From the NCBI GenBank assembly GCA_033807695.1, contig CM066302.1, positions 186,001 through 250,000 of the forward strand: a stretch of DNA of 64,000 bases, in the 5' to 3' direction. Under the pieces are notes generated by a model, which saw nothing but the letters and a program-made list of their open reading frames with translations, did not search any database and had not been told where the DNA came from. Within the stretch, counting starts at the first letter, position 1. Every line of letters starts with the position of its first letter. This document shows, in pieces, positions 1 to 9,716 of the stretch. The stretch comes from Daedaleopsis sinensis. Its lineage: Eukaryota; Basidiomycota; Agaricomycetes; Polyporales; Polyporaceae. The position numbers and the translations under genes are program-made.

Positions 1-908
1 TCGTGGATATCGTGCACACTGCAACGTGTGAGCGCGCCTGATGCCTCGGGATCCAGTACCCGGAATCTCGATACCTGAGGCTAGCCACGAGGTTGATCTT
101 CCCTTACAATACAGCTTGTGGCTGTGTTTGCGAAAGAGATGAGGGAGAAACCTGCCGCCCATGTGAGTTAGTGAGTAGGCTAGTTATAAGATTGAAAGGG
201 CACACAATGATGACAGACTTGAACGGTAACGGTAAAGCCTTGTGATACGGTTGGTGCCCACATTCAGGGATTTGCAGCGTGGGCAGAGTCTCAATACTCA
301 ACGGTACCACGTACAGGTTGGGCACACGATATTGGATGGTGTGGTCAAAAGCGAGAGAAACGAGCACGCTTTCGAGCGTTGCGCGGGCTGATATTGATAG
401 TTGGTGGTACTGCCCTTAAGTACCCGGAGTATCTACCCGCTTTTGTAGCCGAACTGTTGACAGATAAACTGCGCTCTCATCGATAGGAAGCTATGGTCGG
501 CTAGCCTGAGCCTAGTTAGAACTGGGCCCTGCTCGAAGAGGACATGAGACTGACAGAGCGCGGCAGATGGACTATGTGCTTACCAGAGTCATCGCGCTCC
601 CGTAGGCCCCCAGCGAGGGGGTAAAGTTCATTGTGAACTGATATTGACTGGGAGCGCGAGGATGTATACATCTAGTCCATCTGCGCCTAGCCCGGACGAG
701 GACGAGCGGAGCCGGAGAAGATGCTGCCGGGTGGATGGCGCGCGAGTACGCATGTCATCTCGTCGAGGCTGGTCGAGCTTGCGCGAGGCGGTCGTGATGG
801 CGGGAGCGGGCATGTTCCCCGTATCTGTAACTCGAGTCTCGGGTAGTACTACTAGTCGCCTGAAGGTGGATGGATATGGCAATGCACATAGGGTTGAGTG
901 GCCGCAGG
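1..908. other. Left flank of the large transposon, no gene seen
   Basis: Only short overlapping reading frames occur here, with no recognisable domain, splice pattern or repeat. It lies outside the left inverted repeat of the KDZ element and is taken as flanking DNA. Confidence 0.4.
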
Positions 909-1011
909 GTGCACGGGATGGTCCAGCCCATTCAGTAACAATTCTCATTTTAGCTGCCCAATATGATTGACTAACGACCATTCTAGCGGCCAAATCGGAC
1001 TCGATCGAGCC
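909..1011 (+). repeat. Left terminal inverted repeat of the KDZ element
   Basis: This stretch matches the reverse complement of 19724-19828. Shared blocks in order are GTGCACGG (909-916), TCAGTAA (932-938), CCCAATATGATTGACT (957-972), CCATT.TAGCGG (978-989) and GACTCGATCGA.CC (998-1011). Spacing between blocks agrees to within a base or two at both ends. Similarity fades on both sides. Confidence 0.85.
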
Positions 1012-1286
1012 GCACTTAGGCACATGTTCGTGTTCCGATCCGGCCCATCTGTACCGCCGCTATAGCGACTCGATCGGATGTCCCACCCGGAAGGGCGCAG
1101 CGGATAGCGGTATCCGATCCGACGTTGCCGCGCCGCTGTGTTTGCTGCTCGATCCGGACGCACGAGTCAATGCTAAAGCGGTTCGATCGAGATCTATATA
1201 CGCTTACAAGGAATACCCTGCGGGCTCGTTTGTCGATACCATTAAGCTATCGCAATCAATAGCACCACCACTTCCACATCTGCGTG

Positions 1287-1565
1287 GTCAGATCCACCTT
1301 ACAGGAACCGCTCTGGCAGACCGATCGAGCTTAACATTCGCTCATCCGGGCAGTTCGATCCGGCGTGACAAGGCACCATCGTAGAGGCCGGATCGAGGTC
1401 CACGGTATCGCATCCGGGCGGTCAGATCCGGTGTAACAAGACACCATTGTAGAGGCCGGATCGAGTTTGTCGTTTCCATATCCGCACGGTTAGATCCAGT
1501 GTAACAAGGCGGCACTCTAGAGGTAGGATCGAACCGCGCGGTTTTCGTATCCGGGTGGTCAGATC
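1287..1565. repeat. Left subterminal array, about 68-base units
   Basis: At least four diverged tandem units start near 1287, 1353, 1421, 1489 and 1558. Each begins with a GT(C/T)(A/C)GATCC(G/A)G-like motif, contains a GTGTAACAAG-like stretch and an AGAGG(C/T)(C/A)GGATCGA-like block. CpG and GATC are unusually dense. The neighbouring 1012-1286 holds similar scattered motifs and no gene. Confidence 0.75.
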
Positions 1566-1980
1566 CAATCCGGCTTGTTCATTCCTGCAAAAGAAATACC
1601 TTTACAGCCATTGCCAGGGTCGAACCGCCACATTGCAGTCATTCAAGAGTGATACCCATATCAATCTTCCGACTAGGCTAGTAGGCTGTGTTTTAGTATA
1701 CAAGGTTGTAGGTATAAGTGCCAATCCCAAGTCACGAGATTATAACCACTTTCTGCATTCCACGCCTCTATGTAGGTTAAACCACTGATATTTGCTGCAC
1801 GCATTTGCGTCTAGAGGTATTGTTGCGTCACATGTTGTCGTTGTCAGTCAGATCCAATAAACAGTGTACCCGCTTTTGCGCATGGATCGAGACAGTCACA
1901 ATACGCGTATGCGCGGTTCGATCGAGATACATGTGTGCCTATTATTACTACACGATCTAGTGTTCCACGGTGCCGTAGTT

Positions 1981-2660
1981 GCATTCCGATCGGACCGGCC
2001 AAGGTACACGCTTCGGCGGCTCGATCGGGCCAGTGTAGAGTACATTTATGTGTTCGGATCCGAGGCCCAGTATGCACACATCAGCAGCTGGATCCATAAG
2101 ACAGCCGAGGGAGGTCGGACGGGTGCTCATCCGAGAGACAGCACGGCGGAGAGAAGTCCCACGGCTGCTCGTGCAGGCAGAAACAATGCTCATATGCGCG
2201 ACTCGATCCGCATACATGTGTACCCATTAATACTATCCGATCCAGCTTCCCATTGGGCCATATTCGCATTCCGATCGGACCGGCCAAGGTACACGCTTCG
2301 GCGGCTCGATCGGGCCAGTGTAGAGTACATTTATGTGTTCGGATCCGAGGCCCAGTATGCACACATCAGCAGCTGGATCCATAAGACAGCCGAGGGAGGT
2401 CGGACGGGTGCTCATCCGAGAGACAGCACGGCGGAGAGAAGTCCGACGGCTGCTCGTGCAGGCAGAAACAATGCTCATATGCGCGACTCGATCCGCATAC
2501 ATGTGTACCCATTAATACTATCCGATCCAGCTTCCCATTGGGCCATATTCGCATTCCGATCGGACCGGCCAAGGTACACGCTTCGGCGGCTCGATCGGGC
2601 CAGTGTAGAGTACATTTATGTATTCAGATCCGAGGCCCAGTATGCACACATAAGCAGCTA
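1981..2660. repeat. Left subterminal array, 285-base tandem units
   Basis: Two complete and one partial copies start at 1981, 2266 and 2551, each at GCATTCCGATCGGACCGG. The first two copies are nearly identical. Each full unit holds the 18-base motif ATGCGCGACTCGATCCGC (2194-2211 and 2479-2496), which also occurs in reverse orientation at 19094-19111 near the right end. As 285 is a multiple of three, an ORF runs through the array, but it looks like a by-product of the repeat. Confidence 0.9.
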
Positions 2661-2857
2661 GATCCAGAGACATCTTGACGGAGAGAAGCCGGACGGCTGC
2701 TCGCTCATCCGAGAGACAGCACGGCGGAGGGAAGTCCGATGGCTGCTCATCCGGATACAATAGAAATGGCACAGCGGAAGGATCCAGATCTAGAAAATAT
2801 AATAACTATCTAGTTAGACTAAGTACAGTTCCATAGCCAGATACTTGTATCATACTA

Positions 2858-4528
2858 CTACAGGTACAGATCGTCGTCGTCATCAACCGGGGGTTCCCAT
2901 CTAGACGCGGTGGACATCACCAGCCAGTCATTATAGTTCATCCACTCCCGCCGGCTCAGATTTGGCTCAATGTCCCCAAATTCCCTTGTTTCGGCTACCG
3001 ACACTGGTCCGCGAGGGGTAGTCGCCCGCGGTCTCGACCCGGATGCTATCGGGGGGGGCAACGGGGTGCTGGGCATTTGCGTGTGAGATCCGGGCGGGAC
3101 AACCGGAGATGGTGCGGTAGACCTACGTGCACGAGATCCTGAAGCTGAGACTGGGGTGGGTGTGTCAGACCTGAGCTCCCGAGATCCGGAAGCAGCGAGA
3201 GAAGTCATCCCGGGTGTGCGGGTAGGAGAGGGGGAGTCCGATGGCGAGGACAGGAACAGCGGGGTGCGCTGGCGACGAGGTGTGTGTGGTGGCGGCTCCG
3301 TCGACATAACCGTGTCAATGCGTTGCCCAAAGCCGGTTGGCACTCGGAAAGGCGAGCCCGGCGGGTCGCGCGGTTCTGCGGTAGGCGGCGCAGGGACGCG
3401 GAAAGGTGGTCGCGGGGCATCGCGCGGGACAGTCGGGGATGCGGCGGGGACTCGGAAAGGCGAGCCCGGCGGGTCGCGCGGTTCTGCGGTAGGCGGCGCG
3501 GGGACGCGGAAAGGCGGTCGCGGGGCATCGCGCGGGACAGTGGGGGGTGCGGCGGGGACTCGGAAAGGAGAGCCCGGCGGGTCGCGCGGCATCGCGGCGT
3601 GCGCAGCGGGCACGCGGAAAGGGGCCCCGGGTGGGTCGCGCGGGATTGCGGGGGGCCTGGCGGGTACGAGCAAAGGAGAGCCCGGTGGGTCGCGCGGGAC
3701 AGCGCGAGGTGCAGTGGGCACGCGCAAAGGAGAACCGGGTGGGTCGCGCGGGATAGTGTGGGGTGCGTCGGGGACTCGGAAGTGGGAACCCGGCGGGTCG
3801 CGCGGGATTGCGGGGGGCCTGGCGGGTACGAGCAAAGGAGAGCCGGGTGGGTCGCGCGGGACAGCGCGGGGGGCGGCGGGCACGCGCAAAGGGGAACCGG
3901 GTGGGTCGCGCGGGACAGCGCGGGGGGCGGCGGGCACGCGCAAAGGGGAACCGGGTGGGTCGCGCGGGACAGCGCGGGGGGTGGCGGGCACGCGCAAAGG
4001 GGAACCGGGTGGGTCGCGCGGGACAGCGCGGGGTGCAGCGGGGACTCGGAAGGGGGAGCCCGGCGGGTCGCGCGGCATCGTGGCGGGCGCGGCGGGCACG
4101 TGGAACGGGGAGGTAGACGACTCACCCGGGGTCCATCCTCGCGGCGATGATCCCGTCTGAGAGCTCACATCGACTTCTCGGTCACGTCCCGGTATCATGA
4201 ACCTCACCCTTGCAGTTCGGTTCGACGCAGACTCTTGCGACATTGGTTGGCTCCGGGAAGAGCTCGCAATGCCCAGCTCGCTTTGGACGACGCGCGCCGG
4301 AGGTTGCGGGTGGGGACTTTGTTCCACCGCATTGCCGTGGAACACCGCTCGCGCAAGCCACGGGGCCATCTCAAATGGTGAGGGCGAGGATGACAATCCC
4401 CTCTCCGAGGGCCCTTCCGAAGCAGGCCCCCGGTTGGCGGCTGGGGTGGACTCAGTTGCAACGTGTCCTTGGGAGCTGTCCTCCTCGCCGTCCTCGTCGC
4501 TGTCTTCGGCAAGACGGCGGAAAGACAT
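2858..4528 (-). CDS. Gene A: proline-rich tandem-repeat protein of the KDZ element
   Basis: This is a single-exon, 556-residue protein whose function I do not recognise. The N-terminal 140 residues are acidic and Ser-rich (start MSFRRLAEDSDEDGEED). Residues of roughly 142-395 form about 17 copies of a 15-residue unit, consensus PRDPPGSPFRVPAAP, some lacking or altering single residues. A Ser/Thr/Pro-rich stretch follows, then a short, more ordered C-terminus with LSRREWMNYNDWL and an acidic DDDDDLYL end. The repeats suggest a disordered, extended or multivalent protein. It is transcribed away from gene B, with a 644-base gap that would hold both promoters. It is part of the element rather than a host gene, judging from its place between the left subterminal repeats and the other element genes. 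The opposite-strand ORFs in the repeat are shadows. Confidence 0.75.
   Translation of the reverse strand: MSFRRLAEDSDEDGEEDSSQGHVATESTPAANRGPASEGPSERGLSSSPSPFEMAPWLARAVFHGNAVEQSPHPQPPARVVQSELGIASSSRSQPMSQESASNRTARVRFMIPGRDREVDVSSQTGSSPRGWTPGESSTSPFHVPAAPATMPRDPPGSPFRVPAAPRAVPRDPPGSPLRVPATPRAVPRDPPGSPLRVPAAPRAVPRDPPGSPLRVPAAPRAVPRDPPGSPLLVPARPPAIPRDPPGSHFRVPDAPHTIPRDPPGSPLRVPTAPRAVPRDPPGSPLLVPARPPAIPRDPPGAPFRVPAAHAAMPRDPPGSPFRVPAAPPTVPRDAPRPPFRVPAPPTAEPRDPPGSPFRVPAASPTVPRDAPRPPFRVPAPPTAEPRDPPGSPFRVPTGFGQRIDTVMSTEPPPHTPRRQRTPLFLSSPSDSPSPTRTPGMTSLAASGSRELRSDTPTPVSASGSRARRSTAPSPVVPPGSHTQMPSTPLPPPIASGSRPRATTPRGPVSVAETREFGDIEPNLSRREWMNYNDWLVMSTASRWEPPVDDDDDLYL
3335..4110. repeat. 45-base minisatellite inside gene A
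   Basis: About 17 tandem 45-base units encode the 15-residue proline repeat of gene A. Unit variants recur in a higher-order pattern, for example alternating CGGAAAGG and AGCAAAGG versions near the middle, which points to unequal exchange of unit pairs. Confidence 0.85.
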
Positions 4529-5172
4529 TTTCTGTCAAAGGGTCAGCGAACCGGTTGAGGGCAGCATTAGGAATGACAATAAGTAATACCCTTGGAGACA
4601 TGGGTGTGGAATACCGGATTTCGCTGGCTTGCTGAGAGGTGAGAGGTGAGAGCCTGAGTGGTGGCACGGCGAGACAGTCGAGTAAGAGAGACAGCAAGAG
4701 AGTCGAACAAGAGACACGGCAAGAGAGACCCACCGGGAAATCCCAGGGCAGTTGAGTCACCAATACCACAGAAGCCTTTGAATACAATGCCAGCACCGCG
4801 TCTGTCAAACTCAACTCTCATTTGGCAAGGCGGAATGCCGGTGTTTCCCCATGTGGTAGGCTGAGCGCCTGGTGCCGTATCCGGCCCGCGCCTTCTCTGT
4901 CATCCGGCGCAGTGTATCCGAGGCCCGGATACCCCGGATAGTCCAACCTCTTGACGTTTCCGGATGACTGCGGCCCCGGGTGAAACACATCGTTTGACTT
5001 CGCCGCGTTATAGTCCTGCGCCCGACGCAACCGTTTCCTTTGCTCCCCCCATCTTGCACGCTCTCTCTGCCCACTCTCTCTGCAAGCTCTCTCTGCACGC
5101 CCCCTCGGCAAGCTCTCTCCGCCCACTCTCTCTGCATCCTCTCTCTGTCCTTTCTCTCCGCCCTCCTGCGAC
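4529..5172. promoter_or_regulatory. Divergent promoter region between genes A and B
   Basis: This 644-base gap lies between two divergent start codons. It contains a purine-rich segment of GAGAC/AGCAAGAGAG repeats (about 4665-4725) and a pyrimidine-rich segment of CTCTCTCTGC repeats (about 5064-5163) directly before the gene B start, as is common in fungal 5' leaders. No TATA motif is clear. Confidence 0.4.
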
Positions 5173-7378
5173 ATGGCTTCCGATCAGGCTCTCCTCGACC
5201 GCATCCTTACGATCTCCGCGCGTGCGGAACACGCTTTCTGCCGGGAGCCCCAGGAGGACCGGGAGCAACAACGGGCGCGGTGGTGGGTTATGTTCAAGCA
5301 AGAGCTGAAGAACCTGCTCGAGGCGATGGAGCAAGTACAGTCCCCCATGCGTATCCCTCCATTCGCATTTGCTGTTTGGCAGGAGAGTATCCGGGCTTCC
5401 CAAGACCCGCAGGGCAACACGTCCATCCGTCCCCACAACCTGGTCATGTACGGCACCCGGCGAGGCACGGAAGGTGTCTTCACCGCGGACCCCGATTACC
5501 AGGTTCCGCATGTAGAAGGCTGGTGGCAAACCTTCCGTAAGTCTTTTTCTCCTCAATTTTCAATCATTAACCTCAACGTTCTGCAGCTCTCGAGACGCGA
5601 ATCCACTGGCTCCCGGCTGAGACGCGTCAACAGGTTCAAGGCCTGTTGGCTCAACGGCTGGAGTCGATTTCGGCTCCCATCCCCGACGCCCGTCCTCCCG
5701 CCTCAACCGGACCTCAGCCGGGCACAAGTTCCGCGCCTCCCGCGCCTCCCGTGGAACCAGTCCACCCGAACCCTCCGCCCCCGCACACCGTTGACCCCTC
5801 CTCGCCCACCACCCCCAGGCGGCGTGGTAGGAAAGACCAACCCGAGCCCGCCCCGCCGAGCGATTCAAGGACACCCGATTCCAAGACTAAGAAGGGCAAA
5901 CGCAAGCTCGGTGAGGCTCAGCCTCTACCCCCGGCTGACGACGACATGGACGTCGACCCCCCCAACCCCCTTCCTCCCACACCCGAGCGTGGGCGACGTC
6001 GGCGCCGCAGCAAGGACGCCTCTGGGGGCCCGGAACCCACCACTCCCACCCGAGATGCGTCCGCGTCGAGGCAGCGGAGCTCCAGCCGGAAGTCGCAACA
6101 GCCGGAGGAGGAAGAGGGGTACTCCGGGAAGTTGAGGGTGATCCGGGACCCGCCCTTCGACCCCCTCATCCACAACCCCATCGACATCTCCACCCAAGAC
6201 GTGGCGGATGTTTGGGCTCGATCGGTAAGTACCTACGGCCTTTCCGATCGTATGCGGTATCACTGATGGTTGCTGCAGTTGGTGAGCTGCACCAGCTGCC
6301 AGGAGAGGAACTACCCGGACTGCCGGGTCAATATGACCTATGGAGCGGCCTGCAACTTGTGCAGGGTCAAGAAGCTCCGGTGCTCGTTCGTCCGTCGTGG
6401 CCCCAACCAGAACCAGTACCTGCAGCGATGGTGGCTCCTTCGCGACTGGTTCCTCAAGGGCGACTATGCGAAGCACCCGGCCGACCTTCCTAGCGCATCG
6501 GGTGCGGAGTTGCAGATACCGCAGTGGCTAGTCGACAAGGTCAAGGAGGCCCGGGCGGCCAAGTCCAAGTTCGTGAAGACCGTCGTCTTCAACCCAGCCG
6601 CAACCGAGGATACACCTCCCGTGTACCTTCTCGTCACCGGTTCCACCCCTCCTCCCGCCGCACCCACCGCGCCCGTCATTCCCGCCGCTCCTGAGGCAGA
6701 AGTCCTCCCCGATCTTCCCCCAGCACCCGAACCAAGCACACCCGGCTCCCTCCCGCACACCCCGGGCGACAGAAAAGGCAAGAGGGTCGTTCGGACCTAC
6801 GGCAAGGCCCCAATCCACGAACGTCCGAGCCCGCCATCCGAGGAGGAGGACAGGCGGAAGAGAGCCCGGCCGGATGCCCCGGTGGTGCCTCCCGATATGC
6901 GTAAGTGTCCGCACTATGGGGTGGTGATTCGACGCTGACCATTGCAGGCGATTGGACAGAGATACCCTCCGTCGAGGACGAGATCGCACGCCGGCAGGAA
7001 GGAGAGGCTTCCGGGTCAACGACGCGTTCCCGGCCGCCTCCTCCCCCTCCGCAGCAGCCGGTTACACGCGAGGAAGACCCGAACCGCCCCTCGGCCACGC
7101 TGCCTGAGGAGATACAAGCCCTCCGCGCGCAGGTGGCCCAGTCCGAGGCCCGCTCGGAAACGCGTGATCGCGCGGCCATGGCGCTCCTCCACGCGATGCA
7201 CACGCTGCTGATGGACCAGGCCGTCGTGTTGCAGAGCATGAGCAACCGCATCACGGTCCTCGAGCAAGCTTGGGCCCACGACGATGACTGGTCGCCGTCG
7301 GTATCCGCAGCTCCGGATAGCAGCACGGAACTGGGGGACGACCGGGTGGGATCACCGGATACTCCGGACGAGGTTTGA
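5173..7378 (+). CDS. Gene B: Zn2Cys6-like zinc cluster protein of the KDZ element
   Basis: Four exons (5173-5536, 5587-6224, 6279-6900, 6948-7378) join in frame to 684 residues. Residues 1-121 form a compact N-terminal region (MASDQALLDRIL, ending GWWQTF) that I cannot assign. Residues about 140-320 are proline-rich and basic. Residues 338-369 form a six-cysteine cluster with spacing CX2CX7CX9CX2CX6C, containing ACNLCRVKKLRC. This resembles the fungal Zn2Cys6 DNA-binding cluster except that the first loop is seven rather than six residues. A second Pro-rich linker follows, then a C-terminal coiled-coil-like segment (about residues 590-655, EEIQALRAQVAQSE) that could mediate dimerisation. A DNA-binding role at the element's repeats is inferred. 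All three introns have GT/AG ends and consistent phases, so the gene appears intact. Confidence 0.8.
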
Positions 7379-7392
7379 GCAGGGACACTTTT

Positions 7393-7576
7393 TTGCACTC
7401 ATGTATGAACTATGGACTAATGTCTTGTACTCGCACGCTTTCTTGTACGCACGCAGATGTCGCCGAGCAGTGATAGATTTTTGCACGCATGCTTGTATGA
7501 TCTATGGACTATTTTCTTGTACTCGCACGCTTTCTTGTACGCACGCAGATGTCTCGGCTAGCAGAAACGAATAATA
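7393..7576. repeat. Tandem 92-base repeat after gene B
   Basis: Two copies of a 92-base unit share TCTTGTACTCGCACGCTTTC and CTTGTACGCACGCAGATGTC (starting near 7423 and 7515). They lie in the 257-base gap between the ends of the convergent genes B and C, so they may form the 3' ends of one or both transcripts. Confidence 0.75.
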
Positions 7577-7635
7577 TACACAACTTCTTGGACAATACAG
7601 TGTGATAGAAGAGCAAAAAGCCCGTAATAAAATTG

Positions 7636-9684
7636 TTACAGAGATTCAAGTCGGGTAGACCTGCGTACCTTGGGGCCGTCTGGCTGAATGTTCGAAGGGC
7701 CACCCTCCGGCTGGGGGTCCTCCAGCACGCTGCTGCCAGCTACCACTTTAACCACGCGACCGCGACCGCGACCTCCTCCTCGGCTTGATCCTCCTCCCCG
7801 GCTTGCACCACGGCCTCGCACGCGTGGTTTCCGATCGTCAGGTCCGGCTGCCTGCTCGTCCCGGTCGGACTCGCTGGCAACGCGCTCCTCGGGTACGCGC
7901 GCAGCGCGACCACGACCTCCTGCGCGCGTCTTCCGAGGAGCGCGTTTGGCAACCTGCTCGTCGTAGTCGGACTCGATGGCAGCGCGCTCCTCGGGTACGC
8001 GCGCGGCACGACCACGACCTCCGGCGCGTGTCTTTCGAGTGGCGCGCGTGGCAACCTGCTCGTCGTAGTCGGACTCGATGGCAGCGCGCTCCTCGGGTAC
8101 GCGCGCGGCGCGACCACGACCTCCGGCGCGTGTCTTTCGAGTGGCGCGTGTGGCAACCTGCTCGTCGCGGTCGGACTCGTTGGCAGCGCTCTCCTCGGGT
8201 ACTTGTGCGGCGCGTCCACGACCTCCGGCGCGCGTCTTCCGAGTTGCGCGTGCAGCCACCTCCTCTTGGTCGGACTCGATGGCGGCGCGCTCCTCGGATA
8301 CGCGATCGCCCATGTCGTCTGCGCGGTTGCCGGGGGCTATGGGCTCCTCGGGGTGGATGTGCGCACCCGGGACAGCGTCTCCTGGGACGGCGGGGGCACG
8401 GTCATCACCAGCGCCTCCCGACAGACCAGGCGCTTGGTGATTGTCGGCGCTTCCCGATGGCCCAGGCGCCGCGTGGCTGCCAGCGCCTCCCGATGAGCCA
8501 GGCGCCGGGTGACTGCCAGCGCCTCCCGACGGGCCAGGCGCTTGGTGATTGTCGGCGCTTCCCGATGGCCCAGGCGCCGGGTGGCTGCCAGCGCCTCCCA
8601 ATGAGCCAGGCGCCGGGTGGCTGCCAGCGCCTCCCGACGGGCCAGGCGCTTGGTGATTGTCGGCGCTTCCCGATGGCCCAGGCGCCGGGTGGCTGCCAGC
8701 GCCTCCCGACGGGCCAGGCGCCGGGTGGCTGCCAGCGCCTCCAGACGGGCCGGGCGCCGGTTGGCTGCCAGCGTGCTCGGACATATCGGGAGCCGGACCG
8801 GAAGCCTTGGTGCGGGGGCGGTCGACAACCGAGCTCCCCACGGCGGGGGCGGCAGAGACAGCGGTGTCGGCTCCGGGAACTTGGGGATGGTAGGCTACCT
8901 TATGGCAGACCGGGAGAATATATGACTCGATCTCCTGGGGGCCATTGGATGGACTGTTGCGCATATACTCGGGCGCTCCACAGAAAAGTGGCTCGCCCTC
9001 CTCGGCCTCGAAGGCAATCTTGATGTCGCGCAAGGTCAATCCGGTAAGGAGGAGCCAGCACTGGACGTCTCCGGCAGACGAGGTCTCCTTGAGGACAGTG
9101 TCCCTAAGGTGAAGCAAATGTTCTTGCCACGCGGGAAGATTGGCATGGACGGCGGCCGGAAGGGACACATTCGGAGACGACCATCCCGGCCAGTCCGGGT
9201 AAGTCTCACTGTGTACGTATGTACATTTGCGAAGCTACCTCAATGCGGTCAGCTTTAGACATTGATAGCAGAGATGTCGCTTACCATGTGGCGCCAGCAC
9301 ACCAGCAACTGATGCCACTGAGGCTCGTCGCTGAGAGCCCAAAGGTAGGCAAAGGGTTCGCCCCTCTGCTGCGCCCATTTGGGAGGCTCGGCCCTAGCGG
9401 ACTTGACGACGTCCGGGTCAGGAGGGACTGGAACGAGGAGAGCCGAATCCAGACTGCCATTCGCCGCTACTACCGTGTCAGCCGAGGGAATGTCGCCGTC
9501 GACGTTAGCTACCCTCCTTGCGGCAGGGCGGGGAGCTACAGGCCAAGTAGACCGGGAGCCGGATGGGCCAGCTGCAGGGTGCGAGCCGGATGGGCCAGCC
9601 GCACGAGCATCTGAGGGTTGGTCTGCACGCGGTCGGGGAGAGTCGCGATCAGGCCCAGACGTGTCGCCGTCTCCCTCAAAGTCG

Positions 9685-9716
<32 letters not shown>

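Noticed and set aside
1864..2661. 265-codon ORF on the plus strand
   Set aside because: It exists because the 285-base tandem unit is a multiple of three and lacks stops in this frame; several other frames are also open there.
3156..4160. Long plus-strand ORFs of 288-334 codons
   Set aside because: They are mirror frames of the 45-base coding repeat of gene A and show only low-complexity Gly/Arg text.
7785..9023. 412-codon plus-strand ORF
   Set aside because: It is the shadow of the repeat exons of gene C, whose minus frame fits exon phases and protein composition.
9680..9715. Independent microsatellite locus (GTC)n
   Set aside because: It encodes the Asp run of gene C and is recorded there.
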